64,000 nt of DNA from Orientia tsutsugamushi (GTDB taxonomy: Bacteria; Pseudomonadota; Alphaproteobacteria; Rickettsiales; Rickettsiaceae), in the NCBI RefSeq assembly GCF_900327275.1, contig NZ_LS398548.1, forward strand, positions 1,364,001 to 1,428,000, in the 5' to 3' direction. Shown here piece after piece: positions 1 through 8,699 of the stretch (position 1 is its first letter; each line of letters begins with the position of its first letter). Under the pieces are notes generated by a model. It worked only from the letters and a program-made list of their open reading frames with translations, made no database searches and was not told the origin of the DNA. Made by a program: the position numbers and the translations under genes.

Positions 1-327
1 TAAAAATTCTGTTCTTTTATTTGCTAACTCAATAAATATCTCTCCTTTACGATATGACTGCCAGTTGCTTAAAAAATTCTCTATATTATTACTACCAAGC
101 ATCAAGACTTGCAGGCTACTTTCAGCAGGTAAATTTTCATCGCTTTTCAGAAATTCAGCAATTTCATTTTGAGCAGAAACACTAGCTCCAACTAATGGCC
201 ATGCAAGCAATACAAAACCTATTGAACCACGATTAAAGAATAGCTGAGTCTCATCATCATATGATTCATAGACAAAGTGTTTAGAAAATCTTTCTCGATC
301 AAAATCCTTATGTATGCTTGCGTTCAC
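1..327 (-). CDS. traC: TraC, F-type conjugation ATPase, N-terminal part (runs off the window)
   Basis: This is the first 109 codons of the VirB4-like ATPase that powers F-type pilus assembly at the inner membrane. Reading leftwards, the frame is open to base 1 and contains the typical start of rickettsial TraC, including YESYDDETQLFFN, GSIGFVLLAWPLVGAS, QNEIAEFL and the later VLMLGSNNIENFL. I place the start at the GTG at 327, inside the end of traV, because no in-frame ATG precedes the conserved part; this is an inference. The Walker motifs would lie outside the window. It is the last visible gene of the integrase-traLEK-pilin-traBV-C series, all on this strand. Confidence 0.85.
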   Translation of the reverse strand, partial: MNASIHKDFDRERFSKHFVYESYDDETQLFFNRGSIGFVLLAWPLVGASVSAQNEIAEFLKSDENLPAESSLQVLMLGSNNIENFLSNWQSYRKGEIFIELANKRTEFL

Positions 328-637
328 CTTGACTCTGTTTTGATTTAAATAAATTAATAAGATATTTTTTTGGTTTTTTCGGCGACTTGTTAACAACATC
401 TAGGCCTTGAACTGCTTTAGCTTGCCTGTAGCATAGAATACAACGTCTTTTTGATTTAGTTTTTGATGTTTCAACTTTCTCAAGATTATCAATATCAAAA
501 GCGCCTTGAGCAACCATATTCTTTATTTCATATAAAGACTTACATTTTAGCCCTTTAGGAATTTTACAATCAAAAGTACTTCTGTAAAAGAAGCTGGTTA
601 AGCTCATACAGCCCAATAGCAATAATAAAAACTTCAT
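308..637 (-). CDS. traV: TraV-like lipoprotein of the F-type secretion channel
   Basis: A 109-residue protein with a hydrophobic N-terminus (MKFLLLLLG) and a cysteine at residue 10 in a LLLLGC context. This fits a lipoprotein signal, and TraV is an outer-membrane lipoprotein in F-type systems. The rest is lysine-rich with several cysteines (residues 24, 32, 66, 69). F-plasmid TraV is longer, so this is a short version as seen in RAGEs. Its ATG overlaps the traB stop by one base, so translation is probably coupled. The assignment rests mainly on position between traB and traC; sequence similarity alone would be weak. Confidence 0.7.
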   Translation of the reverse strand: MKFLLLLLGCMSLTSFFYRSTFDCKIPKGLKCKSLYEIKNMVAQGAFDIDNLEKVETSKTKSKRRCILCYRQAKAVQGLDVVNKSPKKPKKYLINLFKSKQSQGERKHT

Positions 638-1956
638 TATAAATGCTCCTCTAACTTTTGTGATTGATCGAATTTATTATGCAAATTAACTTTTTCATTG
701 TTAGTTGATTGTGAATAAGTTAAATTATGTGGCTTCTTCTTGGGCTCACATAAGTCAAAACCTTTTTTAAATACAACATCGATGACTCTACCTGACGCAA
801 TAAGAACGACTGGGCTCATAGAATCAGCTCGTTTTATAGCAAAATCAGCTAGCTTATCAAAAGCATTGCTAGCTCCAGCGTAAGCTCCAGACTGAAGCGC
901 ATCTCCAATCTGAAACTCTTGTTGTTGGCCTCCAGCTACTAGGTTTAAAGTTGGTAGCATATCAGGTTTAATAGCCTTAGATTGCAGAAACTTAGCTATA
1001 CTGCTAAATACTCCATTTAATGCAGCCATGCCTGCTATGTTAGACGATTTATCCACCACGATTCCTTTAATTCCAGAACGTCCGTCTTCGCCTATCAACC
1101 AGCCTTCCACCTTTTTTTCGATAATATCTCCTTGGTTATTGACTACTGAAAGAGTTTCGATGCGACATTTAGCTCTCTCTGAGGACATCTCTCCGTTACA
1201 GGATCCAATTAAAATTGCCTTTTTGATTTGATCAGTTTTATATTTATCATAAAGAATTGCTGTATCAAGCAACTGCAGAACAATTGGTTCTGGTGATGAA
1301 GAGCTGTTTGTTCCTGTGCCTACAACGACTCCAGTAAGTAGCACAGCTCTAGCAGAACTACCGCTAGTAACATAGTTCTCAACATTTTTTTTTTGCTCAG
1401 ATTCAGCTCTCCTAAGATTGACAAATGATTGTACAGGAGCTTGCTCTGTTTTGTTATCATGTGGTGAATTTGAAATATGATGATTAAGATCAGAACTAAA
1501 TTCATCACTATCATTATTATATAGACTCTGCTTAGGCTGATTCTCCAATATCTCAAGTTTTTGGTTAAAATTATTAATTTGGGCTGTAATTTCTAAATAT
1601 CTGCTGTCTATTACACTTTCAAATCTATCTTTTAATGTTTTGACTTCATTAAGTATTTCTTCTGTCCATTTTGCTCTCAAATCTACAGCTTGTTCTATTC
1701 CAGAAATCGCTTCTCTTGACTCACGATTTTCAATAAAAATTATAGATTCTTTCGTTTTACCACTTTCAGATAAAAAATATGAAACAACCATTATTGTGAT
1801 GCTTATAAAAGTTAAGGCAATTACTGGCTTTCTACGAATGATATTTGTTAATTCTGATAACTTGCTATTAGGCCTAACAGATTCAGCCTTTGGTTTATCA
1901 TTTAGCTCTAAATCTTCTTCTTTTGTATTATTATTGTCTGAATTGTCCTGTTCCAC
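637..1956 (-). CDS. traB: TraB, VirB10-like scaffold of the F-type secretion channel
   Basis: A 439-residue protein with the TraB plan: a cytoplasmic acidic N-terminus, one membrane helix at about 45-63 (PVIALTFISITIMVVSYFL), a periplasmic coiled-coil stretch at about 80-145, a low-complexity linker, then a VirB10-like C-terminal domain with ARAVLLTGVVVGTG, ERAKCRIETL, EGWLIGEDGRSGIKG and a late PVVLIASGRVIDVVF strand. VirB10/TraB proteins bridge the inner and outer membranes and open the channel. It lies between the pilin-like gene and traV with no gap to traV. The frame is intact and about the usual family length. Confidence 0.9.
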   Translation of the reverse strand: MEQDNSDNNNTKEEDLELNDKPKAESVRPNSKLSELTNIIRRKPVIALTFISITIMVVSYFLSESGKTKESIIFIENRESREAISGIEQAVDLRAKWTEEILNEVKTLKDRFESVIDSRYLEITAQINNFNQKLEILENQPKQSLYNNDSDEFSSDLNHHISNSPHDNKTEQAPVQSFVNLRRAESEQKKNVENYVTSGSSARAVLLTGVVVGTGTNSSSSPEPIVLQLLDTAILYDKYKTDQIKKAILIGSCNGEMSSERAKCRIETLSVVNNQGDIIEKKVEGWLIGEDGRSGIKGIVVDKSSNIAGMAALNGVFSSIAKFLQSKAIKPDMLPTLNLVAGGQQQEFQIGDALQSGAYAGASNAFDKLADFAIKRADSMSPVVLIASGRVIDVVFKKGFDLCEPKKKPHNLTYSQSTNNEKVNLHNKFDQSQKLEEHL

Positions 1957-1994
1957 TATTCCTCCGCTTTTTGAATGTTAATGTTTCTACCTTA

Positions 1995-2330
1995 TCAATT
2001 AATTTTCATACCACTGGCAATCCAATCTAGGTAAAAGCCTAAAATAACACCAATTGCTACCATTACTCCTGCAAGCTTTATATTCCCTCGTGCTACAGCC
2101 CAAATCGATGATAAAATAGTTGCGCTTGATATACCTATTGTTTTTAGCTTTCCACTAAAAAGTCCGTCTATTTTATTAAGCTGTCCTTCAAGAGTATCAG
2201 CTAATGCTGGCTCAAAAGAAAAAACACAAGCAGTAATTATAATAATTAACAGCCCTACAACTACATTATTCCACTGTATTCCAAATGTAGGGTTTAGCAT
2301 ATTTAGTCGAGTTTTTTGATATATGAACAT
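1995..2330 (-). CDS. Small membrane protein, probable TraA/VirB2-type pilin
   Basis: A 111-residue protein with a long hydrophobic leader ending at a likely signal-peptidase site after FEPALA (about residue 44). A mature part follows with a short amphipathic region and two hydrophobic segments (IGISSATILSSIWAVA and LAGVMVAIGVILGFYLDWIA) around a short basic loop. This is the layout of TraA/VirB2/TrbC pilins. In F the pilin precedes traL, whereas here it lies between traK and traB, so the name is an inference from shape. A second ATG at 2300 (MLNPTFG) is an alternative start. Part of its upstream region is duplicated further up. Confidence 0.6.
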   Translation of the reverse strand: MFIYQKTRLNMLNPTFGIQWNNVVVGLLIIIITACVFSFEPALADTLEGQLNKIDGLFSGKLKTIGISSATILSSIWAVARGNIKLAGVMVAIGVILGFYLDWIASGMKIN

Positions 2331-2830
2331 TGTTATTGCTTATTAGTAAATTTTGCATTATTCTCCTAGTGCTAGTGAATTCCACGTTGAATAAAATTTT
2401 ACTTTGAAGAGAGTTTCAGATACCCTACCAGAACTTTAAGGCTTTGAAGTAAAAACTAGCATTTTAAGCCAGTTTTATTTTTCCTTAGTATTTCTACTTT
2501 GTTTTTTAGAAGGTTTTGCTGTTAATTCTTTTGTATTAACATCATTACTGAACAAATTGGTGAAGACACATTTGAGCCTTTAACAAATTGCATATGAACA
2601 TTGTTATTGCTTATTAGTAAATTTTGCATTATTCTCCTAATGCTAGTTAATTCCATACCAGTGAAATTTTACTTTGAAGCGGTTTTAATTAATAATCTTT
2701 GTAGAACTTTAAGTCTTTGAAGTAAAAACTAGCACTTTAAGCCAGTTTTATTTTTTTCTTAGTATTTCTACTTTGTTTTTTAGAAGGTTTCGCTGTTAAT
2801 TCTTTTGTATTAAGGTCATTACTGAACAAA
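2324..2830. repeat. Direct duplication of the pilin upstream region and traK 3' end
   Basis: About 230 bases are present twice in the same orientation, at roughly 2324-2555 and 2590-2830. Both copies share gaacattgttattgctt, ttttgcattattctcct, aaaactagca and the tail of traK (ttttttagaaggttt). The right copy is the functional end of traK, while the left copy is a detached tail. The copies differ by small indels and substitutions, so the event is not very recent. Confidence 0.85.
2456..2592 (-). pseudogene. traK tail fused to a scrap of traE
   Basis: Read on the minus strand, 2472-2555 encodes a copy of the TraK C-terminus (LTAKPSKKQSRNTK). The bases at 2560-2592 match the internal traE segment that encodes QFVKGSNVSS (near 3411-3440). 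The join lies near 2558-2562, at the sequence acaaattg, which occurs in both parents. The piece is too short to act. It records a duplication followed by a deletion of roughly 0.8 kb between traK and traE. Confidence 0.75.
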
Positions 2831-3225
2831 TTGTTATTGTTTTGTTTTGAATTATCCTTTTCCTCTATTTTTGTAGCAGCATTAACAAGCATTATAGGGC
2901 TTGGAGTTTTTGGAGTAAAAGTTAACATTAAATCCTGAATTGTTTTGTATTCTCCTATTACTGTTAAATAAACCTTGTTTCCTTCTTCTCGTGGAACAAT
3001 AAACAAAAATCCAGACTCATGAACTACAACTTCAGCTGCATTTTGAGGATACATAAAAATATCATTAATTTTTTCATCTTTAAGATTAATTCTTGTTGGC
3101 CCACTATCAGAAATCTCAAGCTTTAGTAAATTGTCAGCTTCTAACTCATATTCTACTGCATATATATTATTAACGTTTACCAAAGCAATAAACCATATGA
3201 TAAATCTCAAAAATCTAATACTCAT
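2737..3225 (-). CDS. traK: TraK-like secretin-associated protein of the F-type channel (short form)
   Basis: A 162-residue protein with a signal peptide (RFLRFIIWFIALVNVNNIYA, cleaved near residue 24) and a beta-rich mature domain (LEISDSGPTRINLKDEKIND, GFLFIVPREEGNKVYLTVIG). TraK is the VirB9-like periplasmic partner of TraB. F TraK is about 240 residues. Here the C-terminal third is replaced by a lysine/asparagine-rich low-complexity tail, so it is truncated or a RAGE-specific short form. Its ATG overlaps the traE stop by four bases. The 3' end is duplicated downstream, so the gene may have lost its original C-terminus in that event. Confidence 0.75.
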   Translation of the reverse strand: MSIRFLRFIIWFIALVNVNNIYAVEYELEADNLLKLEISDSGPTRINLKDEKINDIFMYPQNAAEVVVHESGFLFIVPREEGNKVYLTVIGEYKTIQDLMLTFTPKTPSPIMLVNAATKIEEKDNSKQNNNNLFSNDLNTKELTAKPSKKQSRNTKKKIKLA

Positions 3226-3773
3226 TTTTTTATTCCATTCTCTTTAACACCAGTCAACAATAAAAGGTAATTAGGAGTTTGCTTGTAAGTCAAAAGGTAA
3301 GTCTTATCGACAGCTATATCTTTACTATCGCTAAACCAATAACGAAGCGTTCCACTAATTAATACTCCATCCTTTATCACTTCAATCTTTTTTGGAAAAA
3401 AGACTGAAGATACATTTGAGCCTTTAACAAATTGCAAATGATCATGAAAAAATTTATTTAAAGATTCAGTATTACTAGATGCCACTTTCATGTCTGCTAT
3501 TTGTCTTTCTACCTCATTTGGAGAAGTAGTAAATAAGAGTTTCGTCACATAAATTGCCCATTCCTTTAAATAGGTTTCATGGTAATTTTTTGATGAAACC
3601 ATCATTTTACGATCAGGCTCCATTGCTGGAATTAATAACCACTTTTCTTCTTTGGTAATTGCAGCCATTATCGCAATTATATTAGCTGCAGCTAGCAATA
3701 TAGTTACTGAAAGTAAGCATTTATTATATTTAACCAGCTCTTGTATAGCATTTTGCTTAAAGAGATGATTCAT
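3222..3773 (-). CDS. traE: TraE, VirB8-like inner-membrane component
   Basis: A 183-residue protein with one N-terminal membrane helix (about 20-38, LSVTILLAAANIIAIMAA) and a periplasmic domain of the TraE/VirB8 type. Visible blocks are LLIPAMEPDRKM, YLKEWAIYVTKLL, PNEVERQIA, VFFPKKIEV, SGTLRYWFSD and YLLTYKQTPNYLLLL. Family members link the pilus base to the core complex. The stop overlaps the traK start and its start touches the traL stop, so the three are one transcription unit. The frame is intact and of usual length. Confidence 0.9.
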   Translation of the reverse strand: MNHLFKQNAIQELVKYNKCLLSVTILLAAANIIAIMAAITKEEKWLLIPAMEPDRKMMVSSKNYHETYLKEWAIYVTKLLFTTSPNEVERQIADMKVASSNTESLNKFFHDHLQFVKGSNVSSVFFPKKIEVIKDGVLISGTLRYWFSDSKDIAVDKTYLLTYKQTPNYLLLLTGVKENGIKK

Positions 3774-4108
3774 TATTTGCCAACTTTTTTGCCCAGCAAT
3801 CTTGAATATCCTAATGGAGCTGGCAATAAACCTTTAGCTACTAAAAAACTTTTTAGCAAAAAATTCTCCGATACCTTCTTAAATTTCTTAAAGCAATAAC
3901 ATAGAGCAATTCCTCCAACCATAAATGCTAGGCCTAATTTAGCATGCCTGCTGTTTAGTAGTACAATTCCTGGAGCTACTCCAGCTAGCACTACTCCCCA
4001 TTCATCAATGCTCAAACCCATATACTTCAATGGCCTCGATAATGCCCAACATAATTTTTGATTTTGCATAATCACCTTTAGCCCCAATTGTAGCATGAGA
4101 TTTCTCAT
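3773..4108 (-). CDS. traL: TraL, small inner-membrane component of the F-type channel
   Basis: A 111-residue protein with the TraL pattern: RPLKYMGLSIDEWGVVLAG near residues 25-43, two adjacent membrane segments (WGVVLAGVAPGIVLL and LGLAFMVGGIALCY), then a basic C-terminus (FKKFKKVSENFLLKSFLVAKG...PAPLGYSRLLGKKVGK). TraL is the VirB3-like protein that anchors TraC. It is the first tra gene after the integrase remnant, 129 bases away. Confidence 0.85.
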   Translation of the reverse strand: MRNLMLQLGLKVIMQNQKLCWALSRPLKYMGLSIDEWGVVLAGVAPGIVLLNSRHAKLGLAFMVGGIALCYCFKKFKKVSENFLLKSFLVAKGLLPAPLGYSRLLGKKVGK

Positions 4109-4192
4109 TCTACTACTATAATGTTTAAATTAGCTAAATATCTTCAAACATAGATTTTACCTGCAATAATTAGTTTACATACATGCATGCAT

Positions 4193-4211
4193 GTGCGACA
4201 TGAAGTCGCAC
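4193..4211. repeat. GC-rich 7-bp hairpin between integrase and traL
   Basis: GTGCGAC-atgaa-GTCGCAC forms a perfect 7-bp stem in an otherwise AT-rich gap. No T run follows, so it is not a clear terminator. The first 16 bases match the 5' end of the group II intron at 41623 (minus) at 15 positions. It may be an intron scrap or a chance match; the function is unknown. Confidence 0.45.
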
Positions 4212-4237
4212 TATTCTTACCACAACGTTTATATCAG

Positions 4238-5469
4238 TCAGATAGTATTATAAATATTATAATTTTCAGCACATTCCCTAATTATTTTTGTAGCCTTAGA
4301 CATATACTGTCGCACTAACTCCATACAAGCTATAGTATAATGCATTGTTGAGTTTGAATTCATATGATTCAATGCTGCACGAATTATATAATGACCTGCA
4401 CCTATATCTGACAGACAACTTGCAAACGTCCTTCTTAGATCGTGTATCTTGAAATTTTTTATGCAAGCCTTTTTACAAATCCTATTCCATGCTTCATATG
4501 GCTGTTCTAAGTGTCCGCTTTTGCTATTATCACTTGGTAGCACCCATTTACTTGTAGATGTTAATTTCCTTGCTTGCAATATTTTTATCATCTCATTTGT
4601 TAATGGTATATTTTGCGCCTTTCCGTTCTTAGTTTTTGGTATATGCCATATTTTTCTTACAAAATCTATATTGTCCCATTCCATCTCCAACACATTACTT
4701 TTTCTAGCTCCAGTATATAACCCTAATAATGCAAAATCTCTTATCAACGTATTTTTTTCTCCACATAATACTTGTAAAAATCTACCAATTTCATCGTAAC
4801 TTAGACGTCTTTCTCTTGCTTGCAGTTTATGCAGCTCTATCCCTAGAGTAGGATTGTTTTCTATTAATCCCCATTTTTTTGCCTTATTAAATATAGTGCG
4901 TAAGGTTGCTAGCAATGCATTTGCTGTGGCATATTTTCCCTCTTTGCTGATATCATTGAATATTTGTTCAATATCATTACTTTTAATATCACTTATCTTT
5001 TTTAAAATAACAGTTTCCCATAATTATGTATTCTTGCAGTATCTTTCTGCAAGTTTATAGTATATATTTTGGTATACTCTTCAATATACTTATAACACAG
5101 CTCTTTGAATGTAATCTCTTGTCTTTCTTTTATACGATTCTCATTTTCTTCTATCTGTTGTTAACATTTTACTTCTCTTGAATCTATTCCGTTCGCCATT
5201 AATGTCTTTAATTCTATTGCTTTTTTTGTAGCTTCTTTAATAGATACATATGGAAATTCTCCTATCCTTATTTTTAAACTCTGGTTTTTAAATTTTTGTT
5301 CTAAAACCCATGTTTTTCTTACTCTTCCTCCACAGACTGTACATGAGATTTTCAGTTTAAGTCCTCTTATATATGGATGGTGGATAATTTCTGATTTTTC
5401 TCCCTCAGGAATTTTAATTTTATTTAATGACCGCTTTGTAAACTTTGATGATGATGATATTGAAGGCAT
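4238..5469 (-). pseudogene. int: RAGE tyrosine-recombinase integrase, broken
   Basis: The remnants add up to about 410 codons, normal for a P4-type integrase. 5469-5161 encodes the N-terminal arm-binding domain (RGLKLKISCTVCGG, LKIRIGEFPYVSIKEA). An in-frame TAA at 5161-5163 interrupts it, the same frame continues (QQIEENENRIKERQ ... TARIHNYGKLLF), and a frameshift near 5000 leads into 4915-4238. That last part keeps the catalytic set: R in TGARKSN, K in PKTKNGK, HDLRRTF, LNHMN and MHYT. Known integrases of this type excise and insert RAGEs at chromosomal sites. With two lesions, full-length protein is not expected, although the core domain alone is open. Confidence 0.88.
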
Positions 5470-5887
5470 AATTACCCCACATAATATTAATGTTGATATT
5501 ATTAATATATATTACGTTTTATTGAACATCTGATATAAATTATGCTTTTTTTGATATCAAATTTTTTATACTAATTTGTTCATAATACATATAACTTGAA
5601 AATCACTTATCAATCCCAGGTTGTATATATTTTTTGATCATTAGATTAACCTCTAGATTGAAAACTGATCACCAATTTCCTAAATTTTCTGTCAACCTTT
5701 TGTCAACCTTTTGCTTTAATTTTTTTGTTATATTGACAAATATTGCAAATATGTTTATAGTTAAGGTTGAAGCTTGATTAAAAATATTAATAAAAATTAA
5801 CACAAGTTAATAGTAGGTTCTATAAAGTGTAGAAGTTAATAAAAATTAACTTTTCTTCTTCCTTATATTTGATCTACCTTTGCATTT
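5470..5887. other. Gap upstream of the integrase with a tandem 11-bp repeat
   Basis: No gene is visible. At 5690-5711 the sequence tgtcaaccttt occurs twice in tandem. The same core (tgtcaaccttttg) recurs at 23976-23988, about 75 bases before the rep gene of the second RAGE fragment. It could be a recombinase or initiator site, but with so few copies this is only a suggestion. The rest is AT-rich. Confidence 0.4.
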
Positions 5888-6480
5888 TTACCTATAGCAC
5901 ATCTTATTGATTATAAGATGAAGCTTAAAGAGTAAGAACAAAACATAACTACTTTTACCAATTTTAGAAATTTTGTTAAAAACTCTATTGCTGGATGTAC
6001 GTTTATTATGACAAATTGCTAACTTTGTAGAATCGATGTAATATATACCAATCTCTTCTCCTTTCAGATAATGCGTTAATACGACTAAAGGCAATAAAAG
6101 CGATCTATCTGTAGCTTCAGTTATTTCTAAAGGCTTATCTGGTAAATTGTTTGGTGATAAAGCTTACATATCTAAAGAGTTATTTCATCAACTCTTCTCC
6201 AATGGTCTACGTTTATTTACTAATCTTCGTAAAGATATGAAAACATATTTATTGGACATAGATGATAAGCTTTTATTAAATAAACGTTCCTTAATTGAGT
6301 CTGTCTTTAATGTACTAAAAAAACACATGCATTTAGAGCATACTCGACATCGCTCTCATATTAACTTCTTTGTTCATATAATTGCTTCTCTTGCTAGTTA
6401 TTCCATCTCCAAACTTAATCCCTATCTTATCTCTTCTTCTTTCTCTTCTAATCACTTATCCTAAATTAGCGTTATTATGC
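5888..6480. mobile_element. IS982-family remnant with one part inverted
   Basis: On the minus strand 6094-5888 encodes the middle of an IS982 transposase (GIYYIDSTKLAICHNKRT, then NKISKIGKSSY). On the plus strand 6084-6464 encodes the C-terminal part (TKGNKSDLSVAS, LFGDKAYISKELF, LLNKRSLIESVFNVLKKH, HTRHRS). In an intact element both parts are on one strand. The switch occurs near 6085-6100 at actaaaggcaataa, which read backwards also fits the upstream coding part, so the inversion probably used a short inverted match. The right end ttatcctaaattagcgttat resembles the ends of other copies here. Not functional. Confidence 0.8.
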
Positions 6481-6481
6481 T

Positions 6482-6526
6482 AAGGGAATTTCTTTATACG
6501 AACTTGGACAACATCAAGAAGCAATA
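6482..6526 (+). pseudogene. 15-codon scrap of a TPR gene
   Basis: The frame reads KGISLYELGQHQEAI, the helix A/B core of the TPR proteins encoded at 37356 and 53129. It is squeezed between the IS982 end at about 6480 and the IS5 end at 6527, which shows that a TPR gene once stood here. Confidence 0.8.
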
Positions 6527-7415
6527 GACCTCTTTCAAAACTGGTTAATGTAGTTCAAAATTATAAATGCCAGATATCAAATTAAATCTAAGACCGAATC
6601 TTTATTTGTCAGCAATAATTTTGAACCGTTTTAGCATACCAATAACGTTTTCATTCACAACTCTTGCTCCTGCTAATCTACAATTATTCTTTTTATCATT
6701 TTTAGTTAAAGGATTTTTCTTGCTTTTTTTCTTTAGTAATTCAGAATTATTGTGAATTTTTTGTATACCTTGATATCCTGTATCAGTAATCGCTTTAACC
6801 TTAGGATGAATAAGAATTTTGGATTCCTTAAATAATCTAAAGTCATGTTTTTAACCGTTAGAAAAATCTGTACATATTACTTGATGCGTTTTCTTGTCTG
6901 CCACTATTTGAGTTTTTAGTGTATGCCTTTTCTTCTTTCCTGAATAATAGAATTTTTGTTTTTTTTATGTCTTTCTATAGGAGTCTCAGTAGCATCAATC
7001 AAGACCACTTCATAATTCATATCACTCTTCATTATAGCTTTACGACCTGTAAGAGCAAAGTTTAGGTGTTTAACTAGGGTGTCTTCTACCCATTTTACAG
7101 CTTTATATGCTGAACTTTCACTAATCCCATAGTTCTGGCATATATGGAAATAAGTGCGGTATTCTCTAAGGTATTCTAAGACCATCAGCAACTGTTCATC
7201 CAAATTGAGCTATTTTTACCCACACATTTTGATTTCTTAAGACAATCAGCTTGCCTAAAAATATCCACCATCTTTGAGAATGTTCCCTTCCTTACCACTG
7301 TTAATCAACGAAATTTTTCATCCTTTAACTCTTTAATCTGATCGAATTTCATTATTACCTCAAATCAGATCTTTATAACACTATTCTACATCATTGTCTA
7401 CTTTCGAAAGAAGTC
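6527..7415 (-). mobile_element. IS5-family element with degraded transposase
   Basis: The element begins gacttctttcgaaa on the minus strand at 7415 and ends with the partly matching inverted sequence gacctctttcaaaac at 6527. The transposase is damaged: near the start an in-frame TGA follows KDEKFR and the next part is frameshifted. The frame at 7203-6916 is clean (QLLMVLEYLREYRTYFHI, SSAYKAVKWVEDTLVKH, DATETPIERHKKNKNS) and stops after RRKGIH. The second half (VVDKKT, SNGKKHDF, DTGYQGIQKIHNN, RLAGARVVNENVIG) follows in the -1 frame. The junction contains an A8 tract (6959-6966), as in the copy at 49201. Confidence 0.85.
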
Positions 7416-7581
7416 TAATGATTGCAGTGTTCCTTCATTATACAAGTTAAGTCCTTGGTTTGAAAATTTTTATATACTTATTTAATTCAAGTGTTAAAAT
7501 GCTTTAAGCTCATTTTTATAAGTAAGGTTTAATCTAAAAACTTAGTGATATTTTTGATAAGATTTATTAAGGTAATGTTTC

Positions 7582-8388
7582 ATGAATCATAAATTCATTT
7601 CAGCTGTTAAAGCATTAAAATGGTATAGCTACATGTGTATTGATGATAACATAATTTATGATGGTACAGCATCTTTGGATCAATGTAATTCTATTAGTAT
7701 TAGCAAAGCTAAAACATTAATAGCTCAAAATTCAGCTGGATTTAATAATAATCAAAACACACATTTAGCTGTATTATCAGATTCAAGGCAACTTGCAGAT
7801 AGTGTGCATACATTAGAAGATTTAAAATCATCAGTCACTTCTTTTGATGGCTGCTTGCTCAAAAAAACAGCATTAAATACAGTATTTGGAGATGGTATTC
7901 CATCAGCTCCAATTATGCTTATAGGTGAAGCTCCAGGGCAAAATGAAGATAAACACGGTATTCCTTTTTGTGGCGAAAGTGGTAAGTTACTTGATAATAT
8001 GTTACAATCCATTAATTTATCACGCACTAAAAATGTATATATTACTAATACAGTGTTTTGGCGTCCACCAGCTAATCGCAGACCTACATCTGATGAGTTG
8101 GTAATTTGCAGGCCATTTGTTGAAAAACACATTGCTATAATCAATCCCAAGCTGATAATATTGGTTGGAAGTACTGCAGCAACAAGCATGTTAGGAGATC
8201 ATGTTAAAATTTCCAAAATCAGACAAGAATATTTTTTATACAAAAACTGTTATCTAACTTTCTCGATTCCTATTACTGCTATTTTTCACCCAGCATATAT
8301 GTTAAGACAGCCTTTACAAAAAAAAGCTTGCTGGTTTGATTTGCTAAAAATACAACAATTCATATTACAAAAATATATTACAATATAA
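7582..8388 (+). CDS. Uracil-DNA glycosylase, family 4 (iron-sulfur type)
   Basis: A 268-residue protein whose second half is a family 4 uracil-DNA glycosylase, which removes uracil from DNA to start base-excision repair. Visible motifs are MLIGEAPGQNEDKHGIPFCGESG (about 113-135; motif 1, water-activating region), TNTVFWRPPANRRPT, PKLIILVGSTAA and IFHPAYMLRQP (motif 2, with the histidine). The cysteines in FDGC, FCGESG and VICRPF are candidate cluster ligands. The N-terminal 90 residues are poorly conserved. RBS aaggtaa precedes the ATG. It stands alone between IS debris, so it is chromosomal rather than RAGE cargo. Confidence 0.88.
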   Translation: MNHKFISAVKALKWYSYMCIDDNIIYDGTASLDQCNSISISKAKTLIAQNSAGFNNNQNTHLAVLSDSRQLADSVHTLEDLKSSVTSFDGCLLKKTALNTVFGDGIPSAPIMLIGEAPGQNEDKHGIPFCGESGKLLDNMLQSINLSRTKNVYITNTVFWRPPANRRPTSDELVICRPFVEKHIAIINPKLIILVGSTAATSMLGDHVKISKIRQEYFLYKNCYLTFSIPITAIFHPAYMLRQPLQKKACWFDLLKIQQFILQKYITI

Positions 8389-8434
8389 ACTGTATGTATC
8401 TAATAGTAATTGATACGCACTACGAAGTATATAT

Positions 8435-8606
8435 GAGCTAGCTGTTGAAAGAAAAGAACAAAGTTGGAAATTACTACCTATCACATATCTGCCTACCTAT
8501 GCTTTGTCTATTACATTACTGCAATATACTCAAGGCTCTATACTTGGTATGTTTTAGGCTTGTATTTTTCCATCTCTGTTCTTTTCAATAGCTAGCTCAC
8601 TTATAC
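8435..8606. repeat. MITE-like repeat with about 35-bp inverted ends
   Basis: The left end gagctagctgttgaaagaaa and the right end ttcttttcaatagctagctc are inverted copies around about 100 bases of non-coding DNA. A third copy of one end occurs at 63702-63741. No ORF is present. A non-autonomous element is the simplest reading, but no parent transposon is in the window. Confidence 0.6.
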
Positions 8607-8699
8607 CATTTGTATGATGCATGCAAAATCTACCTTATAGCAGGCTTTACTTTTTAGCTAAGCTATTTTATTCTCAATCTTTCTTCTTCGCAACCTAAT

